Below, piece after piece: positions 59,101-64,000 of a stretch of DNA of 64,000 nt; position 1 is the stretch's first letter; each line of letters opens with the position of its first letter. The notes under the pieces were generated by a model that saw only the letters and a list, made by a program, of their open reading frames with translations, was not told the DNA's origin and made no database searches. The translations under genes and the position numbers were made by a program. This stretch comes from Valencia hispanica (taxonomy: Eukaryota; Chordata; Actinopteri; Cyprinodontiformes; Valenciidae), in contig OY747715.1 of assembly GCA_963556495.2 (NCBI GenBank), positions 2,200,739 to 2,264,738 of the forward strand, in the 5' to 3' direction.

Positions 59101-60368
59101 TGATCTGGAACAAACTTCCAGAAAACACAGCCGACACACAGAGAGTTCCCTTTAAATCAAAGCTAAAAACCATCACAGGATCACAACCTTCCTTTATTCT
59201 CCTTTCGTCTTATGAATATAGAAACTGAAGAACACCTTTTTTTTTTTTTACTTGTGTCTTTACAAAATCTTTCTGGGACAGTTTTTGTTTATGGGCTTCA
59301 CATAATAGTTTAGGTATCCTTTCTTTATCTTATACTGATCTTAAATTTGGATCTATTTTGGAGAACAAAGGAAAACAATTCACAGTTAATAACCTTGTAA
59401 TTTTGGCAAAACTTTTCGTACACAAATGTAAATTAGGCAACACTAAACCTGTTTTTACTGTTTTTCTGCAGGAGCTATTCTCTCTCAGGGACAATAGTTT
59501 GATTTCTCTGTCTTTTACCCCTGTTACTTTTTAAGGCGGTAACGTTTATAATGTAATTAATACCACATTCTTGTATCCTTTGTTGGTTCTTTCTCATGCT
59601 CAAAGTGTAGTTTTGTAATTGCATTGTAAGCCTGTATGCTTTGTTTTCATCAATAAACCGTCCTTTATTCTGCCACTGTCATCTAGTGAAGCTTTGTGAA
59701 GAACTTGTGATCGTTGTGTTGCTGTAGGATAAACTTGCCTCAGCAGGGTGAAGGGCTGCTGCCTGAGGGGCAGAAACGGACCTCGTTTTTAATATGCTAA
59801 CATAACCTTGTTATTATTTTAAGCTCTTTTACTCCCTCGGATGAAATGATTCGTTCTGGACGCTAACCACACACCTGCAGCTCATATCCAACCAGGTGAG
59901 TTCTACCTGTGTGACTGCAGGCTGCGTTCACAGAGGTTCTGGAGTTTATCAGGAGGACAACATGACAGCTGACCCATGGACCTGCTGGTGGCCCTGGAAG
60001 GAGCTCCAGGTCTGCTGAATGACAGCTGAGGAGATCTGGTACCAGCCCGTTAGAGGACAGAGGACAGAACCGACTGCGTAACTGCCTTCCAGAACCGGGT
60101 TCTGTTCCCACCGGGTCCCGCTGCAGCTCTGCTGTGTTTAGCTGCTACATCCCAGAGCAGCAGCTACTCTTAGCCCGATCAAACTGACCTCCGGCCGGCT
60201 AGAACCAGCCCTGACAGCGCCGCCGGGGCCCGGTTCTGAGAGCGGTTCGGTCCGCTCGGAGCTCCGCAGCTGCGGTTCACCGCGGACGTGACAGCCGCTG
60301 CAGTCAGCGGACAGCTCGGTTCATTGAATTGAGGCTCCTACCTTCAGCAAATTAGACGGCGCCGCCAT
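28970..60368 (-). CDS. CUL5: Cullin-5, Elongin B/C E3 ligase scaffold
   Basis: Nineteen coding exons, listed separately, join in phase to 2346 nt (781 aa; human CUL5 is 780). It starts [12 protein letters not shown] and ends INTFIYMA, both closely matching vertebrate CUL5. CUL5 binds Elongin B/C-SOCS-box receptors through its N-terminal cullin repeats (about 1-380). It binds RBX2/RNF7 through the cullin-homology region (about 390-650) and is activated by NEDD8 on the winged-helix C-terminus. The acceptor lysine is K725 in IIQIMKMRK, equal to human K724. It acts in nucleus and cytoplasm. All introns use GT-AG. No frame break was seen, so I take it as functional. The gene spans 31 kb because its introns are loaded with transposons. 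Splice sites were set by phase and family similarity; non-coding 5' exons were not sought. Confidence 0.97.
29240..29363 (-). CDS. CUL5: CUL5 exon 18
   Basis: Residues 676-717, [20 protein letters not shown] through LRILRTQ; donor GTATGA. A 75-base intron separates it from exon 19. Confidence 0.94.
29690..30060. mobile_element. Tc1-like fragments in CUL5 intron 17
   Basis: GGTTGAGTGGAAGGAAAAACT recurs in the Tc1 relic near 49870. A tail-like stretch follows (29835-29920). Only short pieces remain. Confidence 0.45.
30332..30450 (-). CDS. CUL5: CUL5 exon 17
   Basis: Residues 637-676, from [13 protein letters not shown] to VNQEFSLI (last codon split); donor GTAAGG. The ORFs over it on the + strand are shadows. 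Confidence 0.94.
30545..30706 (-). CDS. CUL5: CUL5 exon 16
   Basis: Residues 583-636, [20 protein letters not shown] to ELRRTLW, part of the cullin-homology region; donor GTAAAG. Confidence 0.96.
30838..31830. repeat. Repeat-like DNA in CUL5 intron 15
   Basis: Two stretches rich in GATCGGAAT- and ATTCCGA-like strings (30940-30970, 31700-31800) surround a TTAAAGAGGCTATATGCAAT start at 31122. It looks like one DNA element inserted in another, but I could not pair the ends. Confidence 0.35.
32470..32975 (+). mobile_element. Decayed Tc1-like transposase relic
   Basis: Out-of-frame pieces read [20 protein letters not shown] near 32660, [16 protein letters not shown] near 32800 and a short remnant of the QMDN region near 32900. 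These are in the order of a Tc1 transposase catalytic core, with deletions and stops. It lies in CUL5 intron 15, opposite in orientation to the gene. Confidence 0.75.
33368..33543 (-). CDS. CUL5: CUL5 exon 15
   Basis: Residues 524-582, [20 protein letters not shown] to WHHLMSNGI; donor GTGAGT. Strong cullin-homology signature. Confidence 0.96.
33600..34127. other. CUL5 intron 14, unassigned part
   Basis: AT-rich, no repeat ends or gene seen. Confidence 0.3.
34841..37681 (-). pseudogene. LINE ORF2: endonuclease plus reverse transcriptase, interrupted
   Basis: In one frame from 37681: an APE-type endonuclease ([23 protein letters not shown]), a linker, and a reverse transcriptase ([42 protein letters not shown] with the catalytic [20 protein letters not shown]). 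The frame is broken by TAA at 37181-37183 and TAA at 36116-36118. Near 35060-35075 a frameshift moves the C-terminus ([13 protein letters not shown] to FLFDKAYS) to another frame, ending near 34841. The protein would copy LINE RNA at the target nick. Confidence 0.88.
37931..38527 (-). pseudogene. LINE ORF1 fragment with SGNH/GDSL esterase domain
   Basis: The 198-aa frame has the SGNH hydrolase blocks: IIGSSIVRN with the nucleophile Ser44, HAGGNDTR (block III Gly/Asn), and [15 protein letters not shown] with the Asp/His pair. Esterase-type ORF1 proteins are known from CR1/L2 LINEs. The upstream part of ORF1 is not clearly open. It is a LINE protein, not a host gene. Confidence 0.82.
39180..40512. 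mobile_element. DNA element inside the LINE relic
   Basis: The left end AAGTCTAGTTTCTACTTCTCC and the right end, as complement AAGCCTAGTTTATATTTCTCC, are inverted repeats. No transposase is readable and no target duplication was identified. It itself contains the element at 39577-40286. Confidence 0.65.
39577..40286. mobile_element. Inner DNA element nested in 39180-40512
   Basis: The left end ATGGGGAGCCTAAG, with CCATGGGTCCTCT further in, is repeated inverted at the right (AGAGGACCCATGG then CTTAGGCTCCCCAT). The arms are about 45 bases with small differences. Internal sequence has no recognised domain. Confidence 0.65.
40878..40905. repeat. (TCTG)n microsatellite
   Basis: A short CTCTCTCTG / TCTGTCTGTCTG run in CUL5 intron 14, about 70 bases from the exon 14 donor. 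Confidence 0.8.
40974..41097 (-). CDS. CUL5: CUL5 exon 14
   Basis: Residues 483-524, [20 protein letters not shown] to HKHNKLALP plus one base; donor GTAAGC. Confidence 0.96.
41191..41322 (-). CDS. CUL5: CUL5 exon 13
   Basis: Residues 439-482, [20 protein letters not shown] to [10 protein letters not shown]. The donor GTACCG is weaker than its neighbours, but the phase fits exactly. Confidence 0.95.
41530..41880 (-). mobile_element. Tc1/mariner-like fragment in CUL5 intron 12
   Basis: GATTCTCAGTTGGACTCAGG, CTGGACTTTGACTAGGCCAT and CACAGCATGATGCTGCCAGC are strings of a common fish DNA-element family. No frame is open. Family placement is from memory. Confidence 0.45.
42202..42334 (-). CDS. 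CUL5: CUL5 exon 12
   Basis: Residues 394-438, [20 protein letters not shown] to EAKLKEV; donor GTGGGT. Confidence 0.95.
42423..42487 (-). CDS. CUL5: CUL5 exon 11
   Basis: Residues 373-394, [20 protein letters not shown] and on. The acceptor side keeps only 17 original intron bases plus a TTAA before the transposon at 42509. Confidence 0.95.
42509..43677. mobile_element. TTAA-target DNA element with THAP remnant (Kolobok-like)
   Basis: It is flanked by TTAA at 42505-42508 and 43678-43681, with long inverted arms of about 190 bases that begin GGGATATTCC at the left and the complement of GGGATTGTCC at the right. The interior reads, on the + strand near 43110, [14 protein letters not shown], the C-terminal Cys/His end of a THAP zinc finger. 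TTAA targets plus THAP proteins occur together in Kolobok transposons; piggyBac shares the target site only. It fills nearly all of CUL5 intron 10. Confidence 0.8.
43733..43840 (-). CDS. CUL5: CUL5 exon 10
   Basis: Residues 337-372, [20 protein letters not shown] to FLTSRDK; donor GTCAGT. Confidence 0.95.
43917..44500. repeat. Repeat-rich part of CUL5 intron 9
   Basis: Contains TAGGGCTGCATCATATGG at 43917 and AGGGCCAGGCGATATGG near 44140, with ATCGATATA-type strings. These resemble ends of hAT-type MITEs; no complete element was resolved. Confidence 0.4.
44869..44999 (-). CDS. CUL5: CUL5 exon 9
   Basis: Residues 293-336, [20 protein letters not shown] to ATAETITS; donor GTGAGC. Confidence 0.96.
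45185..45278 (-). CDS. CUL5: CUL5 exon 8
   Basis: Residues 262-293, [20 protein letters not shown] to KRNETD plus one base; donor GTGAGT. Confidence 0.96.
45446..46613 (+). mobile_element. TTAA-target DNA element in CUL5 intron 7
   Basis: TTAA at 45442-45445 and 46614-46617. The ends AGCGGACATATCGTGC and, as complement, AGGGGACATATCATGC are inverted. A short + strand frame from about 45787 ([14 protein letters not shown]) resembles the start of the P2X7-C-terminus-like proteins often seen in fish repeats, then ends. It is a non-autonomous copy. Confidence 0.75.
46620..47100. other. CUL5 intron 7, unassigned part
   Basis: No gene or repeat ends recognised. Confidence 0.3.
47100..48850. repeat. 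Segment paralogous to 50925-54300
   Basis: 47128-47470 matches 50925-50985 plus 52885-52905 and 53258-53500. 48555-48850 matches 53690-53830 and 54190-54330. Order and orientation are the same. The copies differ mainly by separate insertions: a 1-kb palindromic element here, LINEs in the other. Confidence 0.75.
47540..48555. mobile_element. AT-rich palindromic MITE in CUL5 intron 7
   Basis: The arms start CTATGAAGGTAAATTAGTGTC and end ACACAAATGTACCTTCATAAG as inverted copies. Between are many AATCAAAAAA and TTTTTTGATT strings on mirrored sides, so the whole ~1-kb stretch could fold on itself. There is no coding capacity. Confidence 0.7.
49033..49113 (-). CDS. CUL5: CUL5 exon 7
   Basis: Residues 235-261, [20 protein letters not shown] through CNSVQA; donor GTGAGT. 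Confidence 0.94.
49199..49344 (-). CDS. CUL5: CUL5 exon 6
   Basis: Residues 186-234, [20 protein letters not shown] to NGVQNYMKY; donor GTGAGT. Confidence 0.97.
49620..50620 (+). mobile_element. Decayed Tc1-like element in CUL5 intron 5
   Basis: The left-end string GTGTGTCTCAATAAATTAGA is at 49635. Broken transposase pieces follow ([14 protein letters not shown] near 49870, [14 protein letters not shown] near 50070, a [12 protein letters not shown] piece near 50370, SSMPKGAQS near 50480). Many frameshifts; dead. Confidence 0.65.
50700..50841 (-). CDS. CUL5: CUL5 exon 5
   Basis: Residues 139-186, [20 protein letters not shown] to VIGVRESY plus one base; donor GTGAGG. Confidence 0.97.
50990..52470 (+). 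mobile_element. LINE RT relic with a second LINE tail inserted
   Basis: 50998-51500 reads [29 protein letters not shown] and, after a frame change, F-A-D-D-N-Q-L-Y, the RT active-site region. 51775-52290 continues with [17 protein letters not shown] and [16 protein letters not shown]. Between them, about 51502-51776, lies a different LINE 3' end (CTATATGAATAAATTTGACC tail). It is opposite in orientation to CUL5, in intron 4. Confidence 0.75.
52483..54185. repeat. Inverted pair of a ~350-400-bp DNA element
   Basis: 52483-52878 and 53843-54185 are reverse complements with moderate divergence; shared strings include GGGACAGTTTTTCTACAG and GTTCCAGTGGATCAAC. Each end has ATATATCG-rich termini. 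The LINE tail at 52909-53257 and part of the duplicated intron segment lie between. Confidence 0.65.
52909..53257 (+). mobile_element. L2-type LINE 3' end
   Basis: Reads [19 protein letters not shown] and [15 protein letters not shown], then the AATCATGTAAAGCACCTTTA and GCCTTGCCTT tail. It is inserted between GCATGCCTTAT and GAAATCACAAG, which are contiguous in the paralogous segment at 47215. Confidence 0.8.
54357..54533 (-). CDS. CUL5: CUL5 exon 4
   Basis: Residues 80-138, [20 protein letters not shown] to SVEDSIVRK; donor GTGAGG. Confidence 0.97.
54790..55870. mobile_element. Palindromic DNA element in CUL5 intron 3 with LINE inserted
   Basis: The left arm (about 54795-54965) is inverted at 55390-55475 and 55823-55870; shared strings include CATTATAACAAAAAAA and GTTAAAACGTGAAAATTAT. 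The right arm is cut by a - strand LINE 3' end at 55476-55822. Confidence 0.65.
55476..55830 (-). mobile_element. LINE 3' end, same family as 2610-3290
   Basis: On the - strand it reads [20 protein letters not shown] and [16 protein letters not shown], then the CTGGGATCAATAAAG tail. Confidence 0.8.
55911..56010 (-). CDS. CUL5: CUL5 exon 3
   Basis: Residues 46-79, [20 protein letters not shown] to DFIKQAQA; donor GTAAGG. Confidence 0.96.
56042..56067. repeat. (CCCG)n tract
   Basis: A short GCCCGCCCGCCC run in the 95-base CUL5 intron 2. Confidence 0.8.
56106..56215 (-). CDS. CUL5: CUL5 exon 2
   Basis: Residues 10-46, [20 protein letters not shown] to QQWFDLFS; donor GTAAGT. Confidence 0.97.
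57447..58269. mobile_element. TTAA-target MITE with ~285-bp arms
   Basis: TTAA at 57443-57446 and 58270-58273. Ends AGTGTAACTAAACCCC and GGGGTTTAGTTACACT. The arms (57447-57735 and 57960-58269) are inverted copies with few differences, separated by a ~225-base loop. The short frame inside is not a gene. It lies in CUL5 intron 1. Confidence 0.85.
58600..58900 (+). mobile_element. hAT transposase tail fragment
   Basis: Weakly homologous to the hAT part of the 520-bp inverted repeat. The order of shared strings is GGATTCAGTCTCCAGA, CAACATGAGAAGTGATCTGT, ATCCAAAAACCTCATGACAA, GACCACAGCAGGTCAGCTG. It is diverged and dead. Confidence 0.6.
59040..60100. other. CUL5 intron 1, unassigned
   Basis: Contains a short LINE-like tail (AAACTTCCAGAAAACACAG near 59110). 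Otherwise nothing recognised. Confidence 0.3.
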
Positions 60369-60470
60369 GTTCCCTCAACTTATCCTCTCGGAAAATCTCG
60401 CGTGAACATCAAAAGTGGGGAAACCTGCTGCGTTCGAGTCGCCTCGGACGTATCATTTTCCGTCTGAACA
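60120..60470 (-). promoter_or_regulatory. CUL5: CpG-rich TATA-less CUL5 promoter region
   Basis: CG dinucleotides are dense around exon 1, and no TATA is near. A TCTCGCG string at 60396-60402 resembles half of the TCTCGCGAGA element found in housekeeping promoters. The exact start site cannot be read. Confidence 0.55.
60342..60368 (-). CDS. CUL5: CUL5 exon 1 (start codon)
   Basis: Nine codons, MAAPSNLLK, then donor GTAGGA. The ATG sits in a GCCGCC-type context on the opposite strand, and SNLLKNKG across the junction matches vertebrate CUL5. Confidence 0.93.
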
Positions 60471-60532
60471 GAGGTGGGTAGTAGCTAGTTACGTTCACAT
60501 GAGTAACTTTTTGGGAGGAAAAAGTACATAGT

Positions 60533-60893
60533 ACTATGGAAGCCCATTTATCTATAGAAGCCCATTTATCTATAGAAGCCCATTTATCTATAGAAGCCCA
60601 TTTATCTATAGAAGCCCATTTATCTATAGAAGCCCATTTATCTATAGAAGCCCATTTATCTATAGAAGCCCATTTCCACCAATTGAAAAAAAAGAAAAGA
60701 AACATAGAATGTCATAATTTTGAAATACAGAGTCATAATTTCGACTTTTTAAGTCATAATTTTGATTTTCAATGTCATAATTATGAGATACATCTCAACT
60801 TTGAACATTAAAATTATGACTTTAAAAGTCGAAGTTATGGCATACCATGTTTCTTTTTTTTACTTTCAGGTGGCGGAAATGGGCTTCCATATA
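60533..60893. mobile_element. MITE with 18-bp tandem expansion at one end
   Basis: The left end TATGGAAGCCCATTTCC and the right end, GGAAATGGGCTTCCATA, are inverted. Inside are several AGTCATAATTTTGA strings. The left end is expanded into a tandem array (60539-60677). Confidence 0.75.
60539..60677. repeat. 18-bp tandem repeat, 7 full units
   Basis: Unit GAAGCCCATTTATCTATA repeats exactly from 60539 to 60664, then a partial unit follows. Eighteen is a multiple of three, so it gives a repeating EAHLSI reading on + and WASIDK on -; neither is a protein gene. Confidence 0.95.
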
Positions 60894-61140
60894 GTAGCCT
60901 ACTTTTACGTTGACTTGATTAAAAGTTCTTGATCCTTTACTCACTGCCAGTAAATTCACTAAATGAAGAACAACATGTTTTAACCCAAATTGTATGACAC
61001 ACACCTGCAGTTTATGTTACAGTGAGACTTTTTTAAATTACTGAACCTGCTGGGCTATCTGGAGTTAAAAACTTAATAAACAGCATATATTGTCACTGGA
61101 AGTAATATATATATATGGATTAATTTTTTCTGTGTGATAA

Positions 61141-61660
61141 TTCTGCTTTTCATTAATAAACACTGCAGGTGCGTCTGGACCAGGAGTACAGGCGACTAGA
61201 TCAATCAAACAAAGATTCCCATTTGAGCCTCTGAGCTTCATCTCAGACTTACTGAGGCTTTGGAGCGCGTCGCGATCACTTCAGCTGGAGAAATGTTCCC
61301 CGATTTCCCAAACTTTGGCTGAAGCAGCGCCTCATTCCTCCAGTGTGGTGGCGGAGCGCGGATTCAGCCTCCAGAACATCTAAACCCCAATGAGAAGTCG
61401 TCTGTCAAAAATCCAAAACCTCGTGACAAAAACCTCTGCAGCAAGTGGATCAGGAGGAAGATGTGAGACTGTGTGTTCAAGCCACAGCAGATGAACTGTT
61501 CGTATTTTAGGTGCAGTCATTTAATGTTATTGTTTATATTTTGTCCTCTGTTCAGCTAGTTTGGATTTAATACAGGTCCTTCTCAAAAAATTAGCATATT
61601 GGGATAAAGTTCATTCTTTTCCATAATGTAATGATAAAAATTAAACTTTCATATATTTTA
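61141..61660 (-). repeat. 520-bp perfect inverted repeat, right copy
   Basis: Reverse complement of 25456-25975. Here the Tc1 end (61571-61660) is cut off and followed by unrelated sequence, while the left copy continues into the Tc1 element. Confidence 0.93.
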
Positions 61661-63475
61661 TATCATATATCCAGGAAGTCAGAGAAGAACGAACAACAAC
61701 ATCTAAAACTCTGCAGGCCTCACTGCACCGGCTAAGGTCAGAGGTCATGAATTAACTATAGGAAAGAAAGACTGGGCAAAAATGTCGTTGATCTAAAGAG
61801 GATTTCTGCTCTTTTCCAGAAACTCCTGAGGGAGAACGTTTGGACGTCCGTTCACGACAGACCTAAAAGCTCAAGTTCATCTTGGTTGGGCAGCAGGGCA
61901 ATGATCTGTAGCAAAGTCCACCTCTTAAATGTTTTAGAGCAGCCATGGATAGATTTGTTCTTTTAAGGAATGAAAACATCATTCAAAAACTGTTTTTACT
62001 CAGGCTATTTTTGTCTTGTTCCGTTTAATAAAAAATACTTTATTGATTTCAGATGGAAAGTAAGTAAAATTAAAATAATACAATTATTATTAATAAATCA
62101 TAACATTTGTATGATGACCCGAAATAGCATAAATCTGTAGAGGGGTGTAAATGATTGGCCTGGTTTGTTCCCTCCGCACCGTCTGGCAGGTTTTCACACA
62201 GATCCCACTGAGTCGGATCAGAGGGTAAGAACATATTATATTACTATTATTATACAGTCTATGGTAAGAACATATTAGTGCGGTCTCAGGGGGAAGTTCC
62301 TGCTCCATCTGCACAGCGGTGCTTGTTATCATTCCTTGCTCTGCCTGATGATCTCGGTTAAAGGTTACCCACATAGGCAGGAGGGATTTCCACCCGCGTA
62401 CAAGAAAAACAAGACAGATAATCAGGATTTGAACGCAAACAACACAGTTGTTGAGACAGACGTGGATAAAAAAAAATTGAGCTATATTTAAAGATCCTGG
62501 AAGGAACCTCAGACCTTGACTTGCTTTCAGATGGCAGCAGTATTTACCTGAGTGTAAACTAACAGGAGAGGAGTCTGCTCCAGCCTCTATGCATGGCAGC
62601 ATGGGAAATCTGCAGAGCTGTTAAACAAACATCTCACTCCACCAGCAGACAGGTGGAGCGCCTTTTCAATAAAAAGATACGGCCACGGTTCCTTTTGCTT
62701 CAGCACGAAATAAAAAGGATTCTCGTGTTTTTAATAGAATAGTTTTATAACTTATCTTTAGGATGATGCATTTCTACGCTAGGGAGAGATTAAAACACGG
62801 AGCTACAGAAAGGTATACACAGTTAAAAGAGGCAGAAGGTTTCAAATAAAAAGTGTATCCTGGAAACTGGATCTCAAGGTTTAGTAGTAAAGGCCAGGGC
62901 TCTGACTGAAGGAAATACATCAAGTTCATTATTTGAAATAACAAAGTGGTATTAATATGTCTTTATCACTGAGCTCTACTCATCCTTTTTTTAATGTTCA
63001 ACAAACTTAGGAAGGACTGAAACATGATTTTAAAGTTTTCTGTTTTTAACACAAAACCACTGCAAATCTAGAACAGCGCCCCTCATGGTGGCAGCATGTT
63101 AGAGCAACCCGGTTGGTTCTTATTGGTTCTGTTTAGAGACATTTGTTCATAATCCCTGAACTATGACCCCAAATCCCAGAGGAGTTGAAAAGGAGGCTTC
63201 ATGGATGCAGAGCAGGACCAAAGAGAAGAGAGAGACGGAGGAAGTTTAAACCATCTCTTTGAACCTTCATAGTGGGCAACGATCTTATCCCCTACTCCAG
63301 CGTCTCTCCGCCCGGGTATCTAATCACACGGCCAGACAGAGACTTATAGAGGAGCGGCAAAAGCAAAGGAGGCGGATTAGCAGGGCTTGCCTACTGCTGA
63401 TGGTGTCATCCAGAACATGTGGAGCATCTTCTCTGCTGCCTGGATACTGAGCTGTTAGCATCATGGAGGTCATGA
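61661..63475. other. Intergenic, no gene recognised
   Basis: A LINE-like tail on the - strand near 62025-62060 (ATCAATAAAGTATTTT on the complement) is the only readable feature. The 170-aa - frame at 62090-62602 has no known domain. Confidence 0.35.
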
Positions 63476-63640
63476 GTCTTCAGTCGGAGGCCTCTTCAGA
63501 TTCGTTGCAAGATTGACTGCTACTGCAGATCCTTCCTGCCCACAGCATCACTATCCACGACTCTTTGAAGGTATGAGTCACGACAACATTTAATTTCCTT
63601 TGGGATAAATAAGGTAATTATGAGTTTCAATTAATCTCAT
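63476..63640 (+). mobile_element. LINE 3' end fragment
   Basis: TCTTCAGTCGGAGGCCTCTT, CAGATCCTTCCTGCCCACAG and GGGATAAATAAGG parallel the family at 3110-3280, much decayed. Confidence 0.6.
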
Positions 63641-64000
63641 CTATTACCTAAAATGCCCAAATAGTGATAACATGTTTTTTAGCTGTATTTTTTTTAGCAT
63701 GATAAAAAATATTTACAGTAAATGTTTGGAGGTAAAAAAAAAAACACTTCCCCACGTGACTTCAATACAAATCTAAAGCAGCAGCTTTACACCAATGACT
63801 GCTAATGCACCAGTCCATCGATTCCTCTTCAGCCAATCAGAGCGCAGGAGGCGGGCTTTAGTAACACGAGGTTAGAGTGATTCGGTCCTGCGAGGCGTGG
63901 ATGAAGATGTGGAGCTAAAAGCAGAATAAAAAATTAATATTCTCATCTGAAAATATCCCAGCGATGAAATGAGATGACAGAGGAGAAGAAGGTTTGTTCA
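63641..64000. other. Terminal stretch, nothing recognised
   Basis: AT-rich then moderately GC-rich sequence, no supported gene. Confidence 0.3.

Noticed and set aside
60409..60811. Frames with WASIDK or EAHLSI repeats
   Set aside because: Both are translations of the 18-bp tandem array.
62090..62602. 170-aa - strand frame
   Set aside because: No recognisable domain, no signal for expression, and LINE-like sequence at its 3' edge.

Overview
The window looks like teleost fish nuclear DNA. Genes are split by GT-AG introns, and the gaps hold CR1/L2-type LINE pieces, Tc1, hAT, TTAA-target and Harbinger-like DNA elements, MITEs and minisatellites. An atherinomorph or other percomorph fish is my inference from repeat flavour, not something I could test. 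Three protein-coding loci are supported. (1) A five-exon C1q-domain secreted protein gene, + strand, 11898-16133, apparently intact (235 aa). (2) A second C1q-like gene, + strand, 22000-23970, with a lost start codon and two frame disruptions: a probable pseudogene. (3) A complete cullin-5 (CUL5) gene, - strand, 28970-60368, in 19 coding exons. The exons join in phase to 2346 nt (781 aa) and keep the C-terminal neddylation motif.

Layout. 1-4.1 kb: decayed DNA and LINE tails. 4.5-9.3 kb: satellite-like block with two 29-bp minisatellite arrays, an ~81-bp tandem array, hairpin-forming CTTAAGCCAAATGG motifs and longer repeats ~1.34 kb apart. 9.8-11.2 kb: LINE endonuclease remnant split by a short hAT element. 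11.8-16.2 kb: C1q gene 1, containing an internal tandem duplication and a dead exon copy. 17-21.9 kb: LINE and DNA-element remnants reaching the 5' edge of the C1q pseudogene. 24.1-25.5 kb: Tc1 element with an open 329-aa transposase. 27-60.4 kb: CUL5, with introns filled by nested transposons. 60.4-64 kb: CUL5 upstream DNA, a MITE with an 18-bp tandem expansion, and a 520-bp exact inverted copy of sequence at 25.5-26.0 kb.

How it fits together. C1q-domain proteins are secreted trimeric recognition or signalling molecules, and the two here look like old tandem paralogues. CUL5 is the scaffold of Elongin B/C-SOCS-box ubiquitin ligases and is functionally unrelated. I found no new enzymatic system. 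The unusual content is structural: the perfect inverted repeat flanking CUL5, a CUL5 intron that is almost wholly a TTAA-target transposon, paralogous segments in two CUL5 introns, and the exon duplication and decay in the C1q pair.
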